Positions 48,171 through 63,121 of a stretch of 64,000 nt of DNA are shown in pieces. The position numbers were made by a program, and so were the translations under genes. The stretch is taken from assembly GCA_003342895.1 (NCBI GenBank), contig PTFA01000547.1:1-64000 (forward strand). Direction: 5' to 3'. Numbering within the stretch: position 1 is the first letter of the stretch; every line of letters begins with the position of its first letter. The notes beneath the pieces are model-generated. The model saw nothing but the letters and a program-made list of their open reading frames with translations, had not been told where the DNA came from and searched no databases. This DNA is from Casuarius casuarius (Eukaryota > Chordata > Aves > Casuariiformes > Casuariidae).

Positions 48171-51100
48171 ATGACTTTTCCACATGCACAGGCCTGAAAC
48201 ATGGCTTTTGGAGCAGTCTTGGGGCAATTCTCAAAAACCAATCAATCAAGGCTTACTAAGACACTGTAATATGCCAAGAGTCTCATCTAACACCTATCAG
48301 CATTGCTCTTCTGTTTACCTTTGAACTACTGGAAGAAAACTGCATCAAACCATAAAGTTACGAAAATGTAGCAATATCCAAGAGACAAATTAATCTCTGA
48401 ACCAACTATACAATTGCTCTGTCACCCTTACACCCCCACGCAGCAGTAGGCAGGATGAAGGAATTTTGCTAGCTGTGAAGAAATTGAAACAATTTATGAT
48501 GTTCTGTCTTGAGAGAGAACTACATCACTCAACTCCTGAAAACTTTCTTAATTTCTTCCTTTTATCTATTTGCCTTGTTCTGACTTAACAACGGTGGATG
48601 GGAATAAGAGATTTTGCAAAAACTTTCCACACAGAAAAATGTTTTCCCATGATTTCCAATTATGTATTTCTTACTCTTACTAAGGTAATTTTTGCATGAA
48701 AATAGAATCTACAGGGTCAAAATTTCACTTCTGGTCCTACCAAAATAATTTAACAGGATATCAGAGACAGTCTGCACCTTTGCTAAAGAGTAACAGCCAA
48801 CATTAGGTGAATCCTTAAAAGAAAAATATTTTTTCACACACATTGTCTCAAGTAGGTTTGTAAAAAGACCAAAATTTAAGAAAAAAACAGAAAAGCACAA
48901 GTAGAAAAAAGCTGATTGTAAAGCTGATTAGGCCTAATGCCAGTGCTTTCTTTCAGTACCGTGTAAAATTCGCCAAAGATGCATCAACACAGTTCTGATT
49001 TCTTTTCTTTTTTAAAAATTGTGAAAATTCTTTTTCTCTTCTAGGTGTGGTTTTTAATATTCAGAAACACACATGGATAGCTGCTTTAAGCAATGCAGAT
49101 ATAACTTATCAATCAGGATTATAGTGGTGTGCAATCAGGCAATATGAACAAAGTAATACTGCCAAGTCCTCAGTTTACTTGAGCATTGTGACAACATAAA
49201 AAAAAAGCAAAAGCTAAGCTAAAAGCTGAAGATTTAGCTCCTAAATCTCTGTCCCAGATAAGAGCTCTCTTTTCAACCCTGCACATTGGCTTGTCCAGCC
49301 ATTGGAACCATCATTTTTATAGCTAGCTGCATCACAAGATATTGCTGAAAGATATTTGTAAACCCTTCTCAGGAGAAATGGAGTGATGTATTAATCCATA
49401 TTCAGATTAGGAAAAGTCAACAAAATATTTGTTTACAATTTCTGCTAATAACTAAGAATGCCCACTATAAATACAGACATTTTGTATGTAATTTGTTCGT
49501 AAAATTATACCTATCAAAATAAAAACTAAACTACAAAGCCATAGGCAAGCTATTTCCTTTTGATGAGTATTTTCTGAATTATCTCCAGTAACAAAGAAAA
49601 GAAATGCTCCAGATAAACTTAGTCTTTTTTTTTCTTTTTTTTTTTTAACTCTGACTTATTTGACTTATTCAGCTCTGGAGAACCTCAGTACAAACTTTTG
49701 TTCACATATCCATGTACCAATCACCTCACGCACCTCTCCGTAAGATTATCAGCCCCCAAGTGGAAATGAGCAATGGGTCCAATCTACAGTAATCAAAGTA
49801 CATACATAAAAACATCGTATCAGGCTGGAAGGGAAATGGACAAACCAAGAGACAACAAGCTCACAACAGATGCATGGAAGATACCGGTCAACCTGCTTGA
49901 CATCGGAAGTCTGTTTCAATAAAACGAGACAAGAGTCTCAGCACTTACAGGAAAAAAATGGAGGACATTATGGATCAGAGAGTAAAATCAAATTAGGTCA
50001 TATCCTGACTCCTTAAAAACAGTGCCACTGAAGAAGAACAGGGCAAGATCTGAGATTTTCCTGTAATCATTTTAACTGGGATTTCCTGGGTAAAGAGGCA
50101 ACAGAGGGATAAATCCCCACATCACAAAAGCTCTAACCTCCACAAGGAAAGGCACCTCACAGTGCCCTCCCAGGTTGCTCTCTGGGCACATTTTTGCAAA
50201 CCCAGCATGTTTAACCAAGCTGCTCGCAGAAGCAAACATGAGAAATACTACAGAAGCAGGCCCTCCCAAGCTCGAAGGTGGAGGCAAGCATGCAACACCT
50301 TCCTCTTGAAAAGCAGGTTAGAAAAAGCCCAAAGGGAAAAACAGTTTCTCCTTGCATAGCTCAAATTAGACTGGCAATAGGTTTTTGCACCCAGTATCAT
50401 GGTGCCAGAGTCCGTAAGGCATAAAGAGCAAGTATTTAAACCAGACAATCTGGAAGCAAGCAGCAAAATCCTACATAAGAGTTATACATGTGTGCAAAGT
50501 CATTAAGGAGAAGGCACATTAGCATGTATTAGACCGATGATTCTCTCAAGGAGACCCTGTGTAGTCATAAATGGAAGCACGAAAGGCTAGAAAAAAGTCA
50601 GCAGTAGAAAACTAGACAGATAAACTATGACCTCAATTCTTTCATCAAATACAGAAATGACAGCAAAGCAAGATTCCCAGCTCTGCATAATATTCCAAGC
50701 ACACCAGAACAAACATGGCATTTTACTTCATGCACAAAGGAAGACATATACTACGCAAATACCTGTACTAGCAAACTAGAGAGAAAACACAGAATAGATA
50801 TAAAGCACAGGAAAAAACTAATAGTAAAAATCAGGAAAGGAGAGCTGTAATGACAGAACAATTACTACTTTATGAAAAGGAACATGATGCAGAAAATCCT
50901 TTTCCTTCCTGAAGTTTCACAGGAAATATGATTAATTGTTTGCATTACAATATTTAATTCCTCATGGCTTGGGAATAACAGTACCAACCACAATTCAGGT
51001 AACCAAATGTGCTGAGAAGCTGAAACAGAGATTTATTTTGCAGCTTATAGGAATAAGAACATGCCTATGAACATTTTTATGAGCTCATCCAGCAAACCCG

Positions 51101-54100
51101 ATTATTACAAAAACAAACAAACAAAAAAATCAGCAAACCCACCAGTCCAGTTCAAGGCACAACAAAGCAGAGTCATCTATTAACAAGGTCAAGATCAATA
51201 ATCATACATACTGCAAAGAATTAAATGACAGAAAACATTAAAGGAAAATAATAAAAAGAACATTGGTTGAGACCAGACACAGAATGAGAAAATTTAAGTA
51301 ACAACCAAAGACAGCAGCCAAAAGGCTCTGAACAGTGAGAATATGATGGTTTCTTTGGCTCTAAGCCACCATATGCACAGCTAAATCCCTTCCTCATAAA
51401 TTTGCCACAGGTCCTAGAGGAGTAGGACTCCTAGATGTCCGCTGCAAAATATCACAACCCAGGTTTTCCACATCTCAGAACCATTCCTAAATTTTAGAAA
51501 ATTCAGTTGTAGCTCTGCTGAACAAAGCATTCCAAGTTAAATCAAACCCTCTGCTGTCTGTTTTGTTCAAAGGAATCTGAACTCTTCAGAATAACAACAT
51601 CAAAAAACAGAACAGATCATTTCATTTCATTCCCAATAAGCAATTAACTCTTTTAGTCATACGTCAAACAGAATTCTTTCTACATATCTACATAGGTGGA
51701 AAAAGCACAGTCTTTTTTGTCAAAATTTAATTGGGCAGCAAGAATGGAAGACGACAACATTCAGACCGACATTTGCAGAACCTGCTAATTTAGGGAGCAT
51801 TATCAATCAGAAATGTAAGCAATCTAATAAAGCTATTGCAGGAGTATCTGTGAGCACATTAGCTTCCCCAAATTTTCCTACTTTTTTTTTTTTTTTTTAA
51901 TAAATCACATTTTCTACTATGGGCTCCTTTTCCTTACAAGGCTTTCATTTCTCCTGCCGCTACACGAAAGCCTAATGCCAGAATCACAGATAACTACATT
52001 TCAGTCACTTGGTATCTTTCAAAACCATTCAAGGCCATTCCCATAAGTAAATTTGAGGCTACTTACAACTCTAAAGCTATGCACTGGCATAACTGGTTCC
52101 AGAATTCTCAATATAAAATTTTTCCAAGAAACCACTTAACCTGCCCCACTGAGGCAGTAACAGCAGCTGCTCACTTAAAAAAAAAACAAAAAAAACCCCC
52201 CTTACATGAGCTGGTAAACAGGCTTTTCTCCACAGTATTCTCAAGACCATGCCATAGGAACTTTTTCTTCGGTGCACAAGAAACATGCATATAGCGTACA
52301 AGCCGCTAACAGGTGCATGACTGAAAAAAATGGCAAGGGGAGGTGCAGAGGGGAAATGAAACGAAAGATTTTTTCCCCCTTCTAAGCTCTTTCAGTACTA
52401 GTAAACACAGGTGCTGTTTATAATAATTATAATTTACAACAGACAAACAAAATAAAAATAAAAAAACAGAAATGAAATTTGAGGGTTTTTTTTTTTTAAT
52501 CCCCCGTCTTGGCACTCAAAAACCCATTTAACAGACTGCACCAGAGGAACAAATTAAAAAATCCCTCTCATTTCTCCATCAGGTGATGGAGCTTACTATG
52601 TAACAGCAGCATCAGTAATTTTAGCCCTCAAAATTCTTATTTTCACAGCATATACTCTTCCTGTGTCTGTTTTTCTAAGGGCTAAGTCTTGACTCAAATA
52701 AAATCTAACCAAAGTATAAAGTTCACTTACACTTTTGGGTACTTTCTGCTCTGAAGCCAGATTCTAGCACAAAGCTCTTAAATGCACAGTCTGAGCCCTG
52801 TGTGGAAAGACTGAGATCAACCACCCGTCCATTCAGGCACCCCTTGCAACTTCAACAGCCTGCGTAAAGCATAAACGCAGGCAGACTTTGTCCCACTCTC
52901 ATCGGCGTTCCATGTTTTGAAATAATATGTGCTCATGTAATTTTTTTTTTTTAAATCTCCCTACAAAAGTAAGGCCTGGGAGCAAAGAGGCATATTCTGC
53001 TTTTAAAAAATGTGCCGTTACATGTAGGGCTGTCAGAACCCACCCTCAATGTTTTGTCAATATGGGGACAGAAATCTTGCCTTCGACCCTGCTTGGTACA
53101 CATCATCCTCAGCAACAGAATGCAGCCACAATCTAAGGAGTAACCCTCATTAGACTGAAGAAAATTAGATACATCTGTTAACGAAAGCCAATCTTCAAAA
53201 AGTCTCAGGTACAAAACCCTCTGTTTCTTTTACTTTTCACATCCAGACTCCAAAATCATTAGCTAAAAAAGGATATACTGGGAAGACAGGCCCATATCAC
53301 TGACCATCTCATATACATGTGCAGCTACAACCTGCAAGAAGAGACAGTAATTCCCTTCCACTTCAAAGAAGAATGCTTAGAATGGTAAAGCCATCTGTGC
53401 CTTTTACTGTACGGTATTCAAAAGCAGCATATACGAGCAGCCAGACTCCTACGCTTCTTACAATTTCTGTGACAATTCTGTCTTCCAGTCCATTTTCTCT
53501 TACGTGGAAGTACTTCCATACAGGATTGCTTTGCATTTTATAATACAAAATTTCTCTGGATTTTTGATACAGCAAAACACAAATATCTTAATCTTCTGTA
53601 CTCTCATAATCTTTCAGGGCTGATCTGTAGCTAATGGTGACCTTCAACTGCCACAGAAAATAACATATGGTGCTATCTTAATGGAACTGCAAAAAGAAGT
53701 CAAAAGATCAATAAGGAGAGATTCCTCCTTCAGAGACTTAAAATTAAATAATAATTTTATGCTTAGATTTGTCCTTTTCCTTTTCCTCTCCTCAGAAATG
53801 CAACCTTTCATACCAGTTTAGTAAGATGCTGAACTGCAGGTGCCATACACTGTGCTAAAAACAGACGTCATCAACACCTTTTAATTTCTTAATGATAGGA
53901 CCTTTTTTTTAATAGCCTGCATAACTGAGGATACCAAGGATGTTACTTTTGTTCCCAGCAGTTAATACTGATGAAAGCAACAGCTTATACTCAAGCTACA
54001 GTTAAAATTGCTAATATTGAGTAAAAATCTCTTGACATCCTTCAGAACTAGGCACAGAATTCCAAACCCATAACTTCTCTGCAGCTTTCTTATAAAGAGA

Positions 54101-56990
54101 TCGTATAAAACATTAAGCTGATGTCCAAATCTGATCAACTATTCAACAATGTCTCAATTAAACTGATTAACACAATTTATCATTGGAGTTTTGTTTTAAC
54201 AGTAAATTTTTTGCCAATCAAGTACCAGTTTGTATAACAAAGGCCAACATGTTCATTAAGAATTAATTTTATGCAAGACATTACATTGTTATGTTTTGAA
54301 TGTCTTTTACGTATCATCAGTGTAAAGAATCATTGGTGCAACGTGGAAATCATTGATATATTTGCACAGCAGGAGCAAACTATTAGTCTGTTTCACTAAA
54401 ATCCACATATAAGTCATTATGCCAGTATGAATTATCTGTTGTACTGAAATTAAGTCGGTATATTAGAATTTCAGAAATAAATATTAACTTATGAGAGAAA
54501 AATCAGCTGCTTCTTCAGATCCATTCCTAAAAAGTCTATATTTCTATATTAAGCAACAAGAAGTTATTAGTTTGTGACAACACATTATTTCAGAAAAACA
54601 AAAAAAGAGCAAAGAAGAAAAACCTTCCAAAAAGCTCCAGTTGATCAAATAGTTTCTAGGACACCTCAGAGTTATGCCAGCAACCCTTGCATCAAGATTA
54701 AATTGAGAGATCCCTACATATGATCCTGTCTGAAACATGTCATTGCTGAAACACGTCTTAGATTTCTGCAATTCAACTAGTACAGGAAGAAAGAAACTGC
54801 AGCGAGCACCAGATTAACCTGAAGAGCACATACCAAGAACATAAAGATAACGTATTTTCCCCTGCAGCTGTGCTCTGAAATACAGCTGAAGACCACAGAC
54901 ATTTCCAAGAGCACCCATGAGACCATTACCACGTAAGGCTCCTTCTGAAAAGTGATTTGGGAAGCTTAAATAGGACGTGATTTCAGGAAAGCATGGGTTT
55001 TCAAACAAACCTGTAGCCTTCTATCCTGTAATACTAAAAGGCTGTTTACTTCAAAAAGTTTAATTAACTCTGTCCTCCCCGCTTTGGGCCCCTCCTTCCC
55101 TATGATACCTAGTCACATGACACTAATGACGTTGCCAGATATGGCTGTAACAGATTGAAAAAATCAGTTTCTAGGAAACTGCTGAAGTCATGAGGGACAC
55201 AGGCGGCTCCCTCTTCAATCCCCCCGTCAGGTGCAAAGACCCAAGCGGGGCAGACGCACACCTGGCTGCACAAACGGGATCAGCAGAAGGGCTGTCATTT
55301 TCTCAGCTGAGACACCCCGTTCAAAGGAAGGGGGCTGCGGAAAAAGCAGAGATGGAGCTGCAGTTCAGAATCCTAGCTCAGCAACAGCAAAAAGATAGTA
55401 ATTTTTGAGAGATTTAATGAGAGAAGCCCTCACAGATTAAAACCACCATAACTTTTTCTTCAAGCTAGAATCAAAGAAGCTGTAGGAAATCATAAGAGGA
55501 TCATGGAAGAGACAAAGACAGTACATCCAGATGGTTCAAACACCAAAGATGTCCGTGAATTCCAAAAATATAAAACAATCCGAGATGTTCTGCAGCGAGT
55601 CCCATTCAGCACCACAAAAACTCTGTGGGACAGTGCACTGGAATAGTAACATAGAAGGGGACAACTGGTTCATGAAGGACAACTACAGCAAAGAGTAAGG
55701 TGGTTTTATATTGTACATCGGGAGTAGTGCACTTATTCTGAAATTCAAGAAAAGGTAAAAGACCACCTGAACTGAATTTAAAATGAACTTAACTGAATTT
55801 AAAATTTCTTTCCCACCAAAAAGATGGGGAAGAAAACAAAATTAATACTATATATGAAACAGATTCCCTAAATTCTGAGGCAAATGCTGACATTTTTTCT
55901 TAACTAGTTATCTCAGCTACCCAAAAGACAGCCTATAAGGGTAAAATACAACATTTCATAAACTCAGGCACTCAATGGGAAAGCTATGCAAGACACAGTT
56001 ACTGGAGAAAAATAAGGATCTCTGTTGTTTTAGAAAGTCAAGAAGGTTACTGGGAAAGTAACTAATTTATGTTTTGTTCTGACAAATGGGGAGGAATTAG
56101 TGTTGGAAATGTAGATGCGACTGATTGTTGGGTTGAAGTAATCACAGGCAGCGAAGTTCAGTATTCCAGGAACAGCAGGATTTTCAGTGGGACACATTAA
56201 GGGTAACAGACTTGGGATACCCACCAGAGGAGAACAAATAATTACAAGAGGCTTAGAACACAAGGCCTCTGAGAAAATGGTGAAAAAATGAGTTAATTTA
56301 GTCCCCTGGAAAAAAGGGTTCCCTAAAAATCAGCCTAAATTAGCAACTAAAAGAACTGAGATTAGATTTGAGGAAAAACAAAGAGACAAACATACATACC
56401 CTTTTAACTTTAAAGGATAGTGAAGCCTTAAAACATATTACTTCACTAAGCTGTGGAATCTCTCTTCTCTTTATCTAGTGACATACGAGCAGGTTAGAAT
56501 AATCTAATCAAGGATGATTTAGGCAATTCATCGTGCCTAAATGCAGAGGAATGAATGAGATTCATCTCTGGAACTACCTTCTAGCCCTGCATTTCTACAT
56601 TAGTGATTGTATACAGATTTCAAAACAGTAGGCTTTTCTTACGAAAACATTTATAGGCTTCTCTAAGGCAAGAAAATCAAGAGATTGAGCTCCAAGACTT
56701 TCACCAAGGTCCCCGTTTAATTCCAAGCTAAGCAGAAAGACCATGGATCATAAGCAAAGAAAGCTGTGAGGAAAAGGTCTAGCTGGAGCACAAGGCTTCA
56801 GAATAGCTAACGCCCTCAGAGGAAACCGCGACAGTCCAGGGCAGCAGGGTGAAAAACAAGTTACTCTGCTGCTCTGCTAGGGAAACTACCAGTGCCTCCG
56901 ATAAGAACCTGCTTGTGCTTACCTGAAACTAGGTAGAGGAATCAAGGCTAAGGAAAATAATTATGTCTAGTAATTGAATAAGGTAAACTA
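48171..56990. other. Intergenic or intron sequence, no gene seen
   Basis: About 8.8 kb of AT-rich DNA with A- and T-runs (for example about 51882-51898 and about 52178-52196) and a small GC-richer patch near 55190-55380. Open frames are below 90 codons and unrecognised. Confidence 0.6.
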
Positions 56991-56999
56991 AATTCAACC

Positions 57000-57620
57000 A
57001 CTCAGAACTGGATAATAATAGAGGAACTTTGGGCTGCAGGCCACTCGGACTGAGGTAATCCTGTCAATAACACCATATAAGGCTAACATTACTGAGATAA
57101 CAATATCGGAAATACCAAATCTGGGTATGCATGTAGCAACACTGGGACCAATGACAAAAAAGTAATTAGGGGAGGGCTGTTTACTTGCAAAGAATTTAGG
57201 TGGAGAGAAGGAGGGCTGGTGAAAAGGTGGAGAATAAGGTAGCAGGTGGAGAAAAAAGGGAAGGTGCAGCTTCGAATGGTAGGAGCGTGGACAGCTACGG
57301 ATGGTAGCAATGCTGACCTGAAGACCCAAGCCCACTGGGAGGCTGGAGGAAACCACGCTGGACAACCTGCTGGACTGTCCATCAGGTTTATGTTCATAAG
57401 ACTTGGCATGTTGGGGGAAAATACAGTATTTGCACAACTGTAATTCAGTAGTGATCATATATGTGATTGCTTATAATCTGCATTATTCTGCATTATGAAA
57501 CTGTAAATTGGTATATTTGATTGCATAGACCCCCACTGACTTTTTTGCTGCTTTGTTTCATTGTAGCGTGTTCGTTAATCAATAAACATCTTAATCAGTT
57601 CGTATCAGCTATATTTCAAG
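57000..57620 (+). mobile_element. Possible solo LTR or other repeat (weak)
   Basis: A purine-rich, GC-richer block (about 57160-57400) is followed by AT-rich sequence with CAATAAACATC near 57580, an LTR-like arrangement with a poly-A signal near its 3' end. I could not define the ends or a target duplication, and no viral coding sequence is present. Confidence 0.2.
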
Positions 57621-60600
57621 TCTCTAGTCTAGAAGGGAAGTGTCAAAACTTGACAGTAACAAAAATGCATCTAATTAACAATTTTTTTTTGACATTCTTA
57701 GAGGATGTATAGTATTAAATCAGATATAGACAAGACTGTTCCTAGCTTATAAACCTGATATGTAAGCAATGCACTGCAATGATACCAAACTAAAACAAAA
57801 TCAGTTTGAGTTATACATTCACTGGTTAAAAAGATTATTAAATAAAAATAATATTAACAAATATGAAATATTTGCTGATCATCACTGAAAAAGTGTTTTT
57901 GAAGATACATTGTAAGAGTTCAATTTTCTCCACTAAGCCTATGAAAGCACTAGCCAGTCTCCACGTATGACTGATTTCTATGGTAACTCTTGTTCCACTG
58001 CTTTAGGTATGTAATATTTTGATCATGTCTGTAGTGAGACAGAAAGATGTTCTGAGAACATAGCTGGCAGTTAGAAATTTTTGATTTCTATCTAATCCCT
58101 TCCTGACAATGGGCAAGTCGCATAAAATCTCTCCTTCAGTTCTCTCATGTGTAACAAGCAAGACAGCAAAATCTATCAGGCTACTAGACTGCGGGGAAAA
58201 ATCAATCAGTGTGTGTTTGTAGTGAATTCTGAAAATGAAAAGCACGATTTGCATCAGATAGTCCCAAAATGATACAGCACTGGCAACATGAAGTACAGTG
58301 GGGAAGAGGAAGGGAGAAAATTTCTTTGAAATAAAATTTCCATATGCATAGGGAACAGTTACACTGTATTTCCTTCGTCGGTTTTATTTTTGCAGCAGGG
58401 ACACACATACAGCTTAAAACAAGGCTAGTATATGTAAACATTCAGTTTATAAATACTGCAACTATGTCTCCCTGAAACAAATCTCCTGAAGATAATCATC
58501 TAGGAGAATTTACGAGAAATACGTACTTGGTACATAAGCGCATGCAACAGCACTAATTAAATCAAACATCTCTCAAGCACATTAATTATATGTGATGTAA
58601 ATTTTTTCACTGCAAGTTAAATCAGGCATACTGTAGCTGACTGAGATTTAAATATCTATAAATAGAGACTGTGAATTTAACTGTAAAACATATCACCAAA
58701 TTTCAGTGCACCCTTACACAGCAGCAGGATGATGAGAAGAGAATTATTTTATTTTGTTTAAATCAAACTGGATAGCACTTGAAATCAGGTATGCTTATAA
58801 TGTGAAGTGAAGAGGTGTCGCAAATGGAATAAAGTGAGTTGAGTTACTCTTTGGGATGCAAGATCATAGGTCCTCCAAGTGTTATATAGCTGGCAGAAAG
58901 CTTAAGTGGTAAAGCTTTCTGTTTGAAATTGATGGTATACTTATCAACAAAACTACAGAATGTCTCAGTTTATACAGTTCAGGACTGCTTGGACAGTCCT
59001 ATTTGCTGTAGCCTCACTGAAGTGAATGGGCAATGAGGAAGAGGTCAGACAGAATCTTTGTAAATGTCTTTATACATTATATTATGGGAAACACGTTTAA
59101 AGGCAGAGTGCTGCCGTTCCACTCCCACCGCAGGGCAGAACCCGACTCTCTTCAGAGGGCTCACACGCCAAGATGCAGACTGATCCGCTTAATCCACGTA
59201 TGCTGTCTGTATCATCCTGAAGCTACTTTGCAAGAAAAACTGCCTTTGGCTTCAGTAAGATCTCTAAGTGTGGCCACAGGCTTTGCCACCTATTTGAGAA
59301 TACTTTAAATGCCAGTACTTTTTCCCAAAGAAGATAGCTTCTCCAGGAAAAAAAGTGTCAGAAAAATGCAAAATCCTTCTCCTGGTAGGATTCAGTAATA
59401 GTGTTTTATTAAGGCTACTCAGCTCAACAGAGTGGGGTCACAAGGCAGAAAAATCTTCCAGACACAAGTTTCACATTAACAACGGCTACCCACAATCCAT
59501 TAAAGAAGACTGTATAGTTTTCAAGACATCAGATTTAAAAATCTGTCATGTCATAGACCCACTGGCCTCAAAATAATGGCCTAATTTGTTGAATCTGATC
59601 AGGAATTAGTGTCACCTGCCTTAAGCACTTATTTTCTAATTCCATGGAAAGCGGGGGAGGGAAGCTTGAAAGAATTTTTTCCTGGAAAAAAGGATCAGAT
59701 CTTTCCTTCAAAACAGTAATCACAGATATCAATCCCAGCTTTTCAACTATGTAATCCCAAGGGAGTGGAATTCAGTGGAACCGTAACAGGCAGCATACAA
59801 ATTTGTACTAAATTCACTCCCTGAAATACAGATTTCTGTTCCACAAATCAAACTGTGTGCACTGTGTCCAGTGAAGGCAGGTGACTATTCAAGGCATGAA
59901 CAACAGCTGGCCATCCACATGTCTGCGTTCTCAGCAGACGGCCCCAGAGCTGAATGGAGATATCAAAAAAGACTCGTATTTTAACCTGTTAAAGAGGCTC
60001 AAAAGTGCAGGTAACAGGCTGAATGAGTAAAGCTCACAGAGTGGTTGTCTACACACTGTACCATTCTGCGAGTAAGAAAAAAAAAACAAACTTAAAAGGC
60101 CAAGACCATCCATTTCACAGTTCTCAAACCTGACACTCGAAACAAAAACAGCTGAGTGACAAAAAGCCACAGACAAACTCCATCTCCGGTCACATCAGTC
60201 GTGCAAGTGGATCCCAAGGTCCATGCTACAAGACAAGCACATTTGAAAGGACCTGCCTACGCACTCAAGGATCTGCTCTTGTAGTCCCTCTGATTCAGGA
60301 GTCTAGCCAGGTATGAACCTTACGCTGCACAGCATCTAACTCTACATTAGGCAAAGGCATAGAGGCTGGCAGAAACAAATCTTAAATTGCTTTTGCTAAT
60401 TTTAAATATGCGTCAACAATGAGGCATTTTTGCTAAAGGCTAAGAAGATGCTTTAATGACAAGGTTTTGGTCTGAAACACTTTTAATATGAAACAGTTTA
60501 AATATAGCATTGTGATAAAATGTCAAAGCTTTTTGTTTTCTCCTCCTTGGCTCCAACCTCATAAATATGCTGAGGATTGTCTTCCTGAATGCAAGAGTTG

Positions 60601-61002
60601 CTTTACTATTCCAAAGTATAATATTATGTGCTAGTTTGGTGTTGACAGCAACAAAAAATCCCAAAAGGCTGAAAGTTCAAATTTCAGTAAAGTTATTAAG
60701 CACAAAGAGAAGAGGAAAAAGTAAAGAGTTTGCAAAAACAGTGAAATGTGAAAATAAACCAGACCTATAACAACAGGATAATCAAAATAAAGATATAATT
60801 TAGATAAATAAGACATCTTATTGCATTGATTTCATTATTTAGAATGCTTACTTTTTGCATGTTTCAAAATACTCCTAAAATGCTTTAACCTTGTGTGTCT
60901 CAAAACTTACTGCTTGAGAAATAGGGATCAATTTTAAATGCTGTAAACATATCTTCAAGGCCTGAGAGGGCAACTGGTATACTCCTTTCTTTGGGTAGCT
61001 CC

Positions 61003-61024
61003 TTTTTTTTTTTTTTTTTTTTTT
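61003..61024. repeat. Poly-T run, 22 bases
   Basis: Uninterrupted T homopolymer; simple repeat. Confidence 0.85.
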
Positions 61025-61365
61025 AACCAGCAAAAGGGAATGGCTATGTATGTTCAATATAGAGGTTTCATAGGGGTCTGTACAGCTCAGGATTGCTTCT
61101 CAGTGGAATTTCAGGAATCGAGATCAGAATTCAAGCAGTAAACCAAACAAATTCAGAAATAAAAAAACCCAAAGAATTAATTCAGATCTCAGCTGGAACA
61201 TCAGTCAGAAAAAATGAACGGGTACAGAAACTGGAACAGGTACCGAAACAATCCTCAAGAATAAGTAGGACAATTCTTCTAGGGGAATTTCCAGTTCCCC
61301 TACAAGAAAAATCTAGAAGGGCTGAGCTTGAGCTTAGCAAAACAAAGACCTGAGAAGCAGGCAGT

Positions 61366-61399
61366 AAAAAAAAAAAAAAAGAAAAAAAAGAAAAAAAAA
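61366..61399. repeat. A-rich tract with spaced G
   Basis: About 34 bases of A interrupted by single G; simple repeat. Confidence 0.85.
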
Positions 61400-62129
61400 G
61401 CTATTTAAACTGGGGGGTGACACTGGCGGAAGGATAGATAGGCATAAATGAAATTTAGACTGGAAATAATGATCTGGTTCTGCAGTAGCTTTCAAATGGG
61501 AGTTCTGGTGGAAGCAACAAAGAAGTTTCAACCCCAGCTGTTCCTAAACAACACACCAACATTTTATGTAAGGGCTTATCTGAGGCATCAGGGACTGGTG
61601 AAAACACATCAAATTGCTCTAGTATGGTATTTCTATATAAGCTTCTCTCCCTGTTTTAAAAAGATGACACTGTACTTCATGTCTGAATAAGGAAGTGTTT
61701 GAAATACTGGGAGGCTGAGAAAGCACCACAACACATCTTTCCTGTTTTTATACTTTTTCCTAAGCATTCAATGTTGGAAATAGGATGGATGGACTTTGAA
61801 AATGTCATTCATTGAGTGATTCTTGTGATTTTTATGAATGCTGTTATGCTAGATTTTGCAAAATGCTACAATATTGTAGCATAGTTGTATATAGCTTACA
61901 ATTAACCGATCACGTTTTCTCAACATGCAACCTGGCTCTCCACTAGTAAAAGGCATATCACAAGCTGGCTTCTCAGCTGTTGCATCTCACAGCTTAACAG
62001 ACATGGCACTGTCATAGGCACAACAGTCTTGACTTGGGGAATTTTACCTAATTTAACTTACCATCAATTCACAAACTTTTGATTACTGATTCAGGTATCG
62101 AGAAAACAAAAGCAAACAATTAAACAAAC

Positions 62130-62575
62130 AGGGAAACACCTTTCCTCTCCCTCCAGACTTGACTTCAGTCGAATACCTCCTCCCCGCTTCCTCATATCAA
62201 CTCCCCTCGTTTTCACTGCCCTATGCTCAGTTCCCCCACGATTCCTCTACTCTACGGAGGTTGCTAGCAGTGCAGGAGGCTGGGGTCGGTGCATAAGTTT
62301 CTCTGCGCATCTCCTTACTTTCCCCTGCCTGCTCGTTTGTCCTTACTCATCTCCGCTGCCCCACGTGGGTTGCCCATGACCGCAGCCCTGAGGTTTCGGC
62401 ACACGGTGGCTTGTTTTCCTCCATTTCAGAGTGGGCTGGAAGTGGCCGTGGCAGGCACAGAGCAGTTCACGGCCTCCTCCCACACAGGGCACTCTTGCAG
62501 TCCCCTGCTACCAAAACCCTGCCATTTATGCCCAATACAAGCAAGAACACAGTGATTCACAAATACCACTAGCGA
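62130..62575 (+). mobile_element. Diverged avian interspersed repeat (class uncertain)
   Basis: A block of higher GC reads GAGGCTGGGGTCGGTGCATAA in its middle and GCTACCAAAACCCTGCCA then CCCAATACAAG at its right end. I recall similar phrases from a repeat that occurs often in bird genomes, probably linked to endogenous retroviral or LTR elements. The copy is old and has no intact coding sequence. The assignment rests on memory of the repeat only. Confidence 0.35.
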
Positions 62576-63120
62576 ACTCAGAGATGCATTAACATTTTAA
62601 ACCTACCTACTAAGTAGAGCATGTCCCCTCAAATGCCCAGAGCTACCACTTCAGCAGCCCAAGTACTTTGTAAATTTTGATGATTAAAGGACTTCTACTT
62701 AGAAAAATTTTTCAAATATCTCAGGCCAAATTCACCATGCTTAAGCCTAAATCCTTTGAATAAGGGTGTTTTTTGATGTAAAAGAAATTGGTATTTACTG
62801 ATCAACTAATCACGTCATAATATTTTTCATGACATTTCTGAGCATAATATAGAATACAGAATCACAGGAGTTGTTTAATTCTCTTCTTGAAAAATATCAA
62901 ATTAACTGGAAAAACATTAAACAATAAAAGCCCCACTGGGGGTGGGAGCATGGGGGGGCAGGAAGAGGGGAGTTTAATGTTAGCCAGAGTGGCAGTTCAG
63001 AGGAAACCAGGGCTCCTGTTTTGGGGACGAGTGATCATGTTCTCAGTACTCTCACAGAATTTGCCTGGTCACATTTCACACTTGATTCAGTCATCTGCAG
63101 GGGAGACAACCTTGTCACTA
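62576..63120. other. Sequence between two repeats, no gene seen
   Basis: Mostly AT-rich; a G-rich patch at about 62935-62970. Nothing recognised. Confidence 0.6.
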
Positions 63121-63121
63121 A

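Larger units (their letters stand above)
57621..62130. other. Intergenic or intron sequence, no gene seen
   Basis: AT-rich sequence with a poly-T tract at 61003-61024 and an A-rich tract at about 61366-61399. No recognised gene. Confidence 0.6.

Noticed and set aside
56994..57458. Minus-strand 154-codon frame near the possible LTR
   Set aside because: It lies over a purine/pyrimidine-biased block that lacks stops by composition, and shows no domain; Pro/Ser/Phe-rich runs reflect the base bias.
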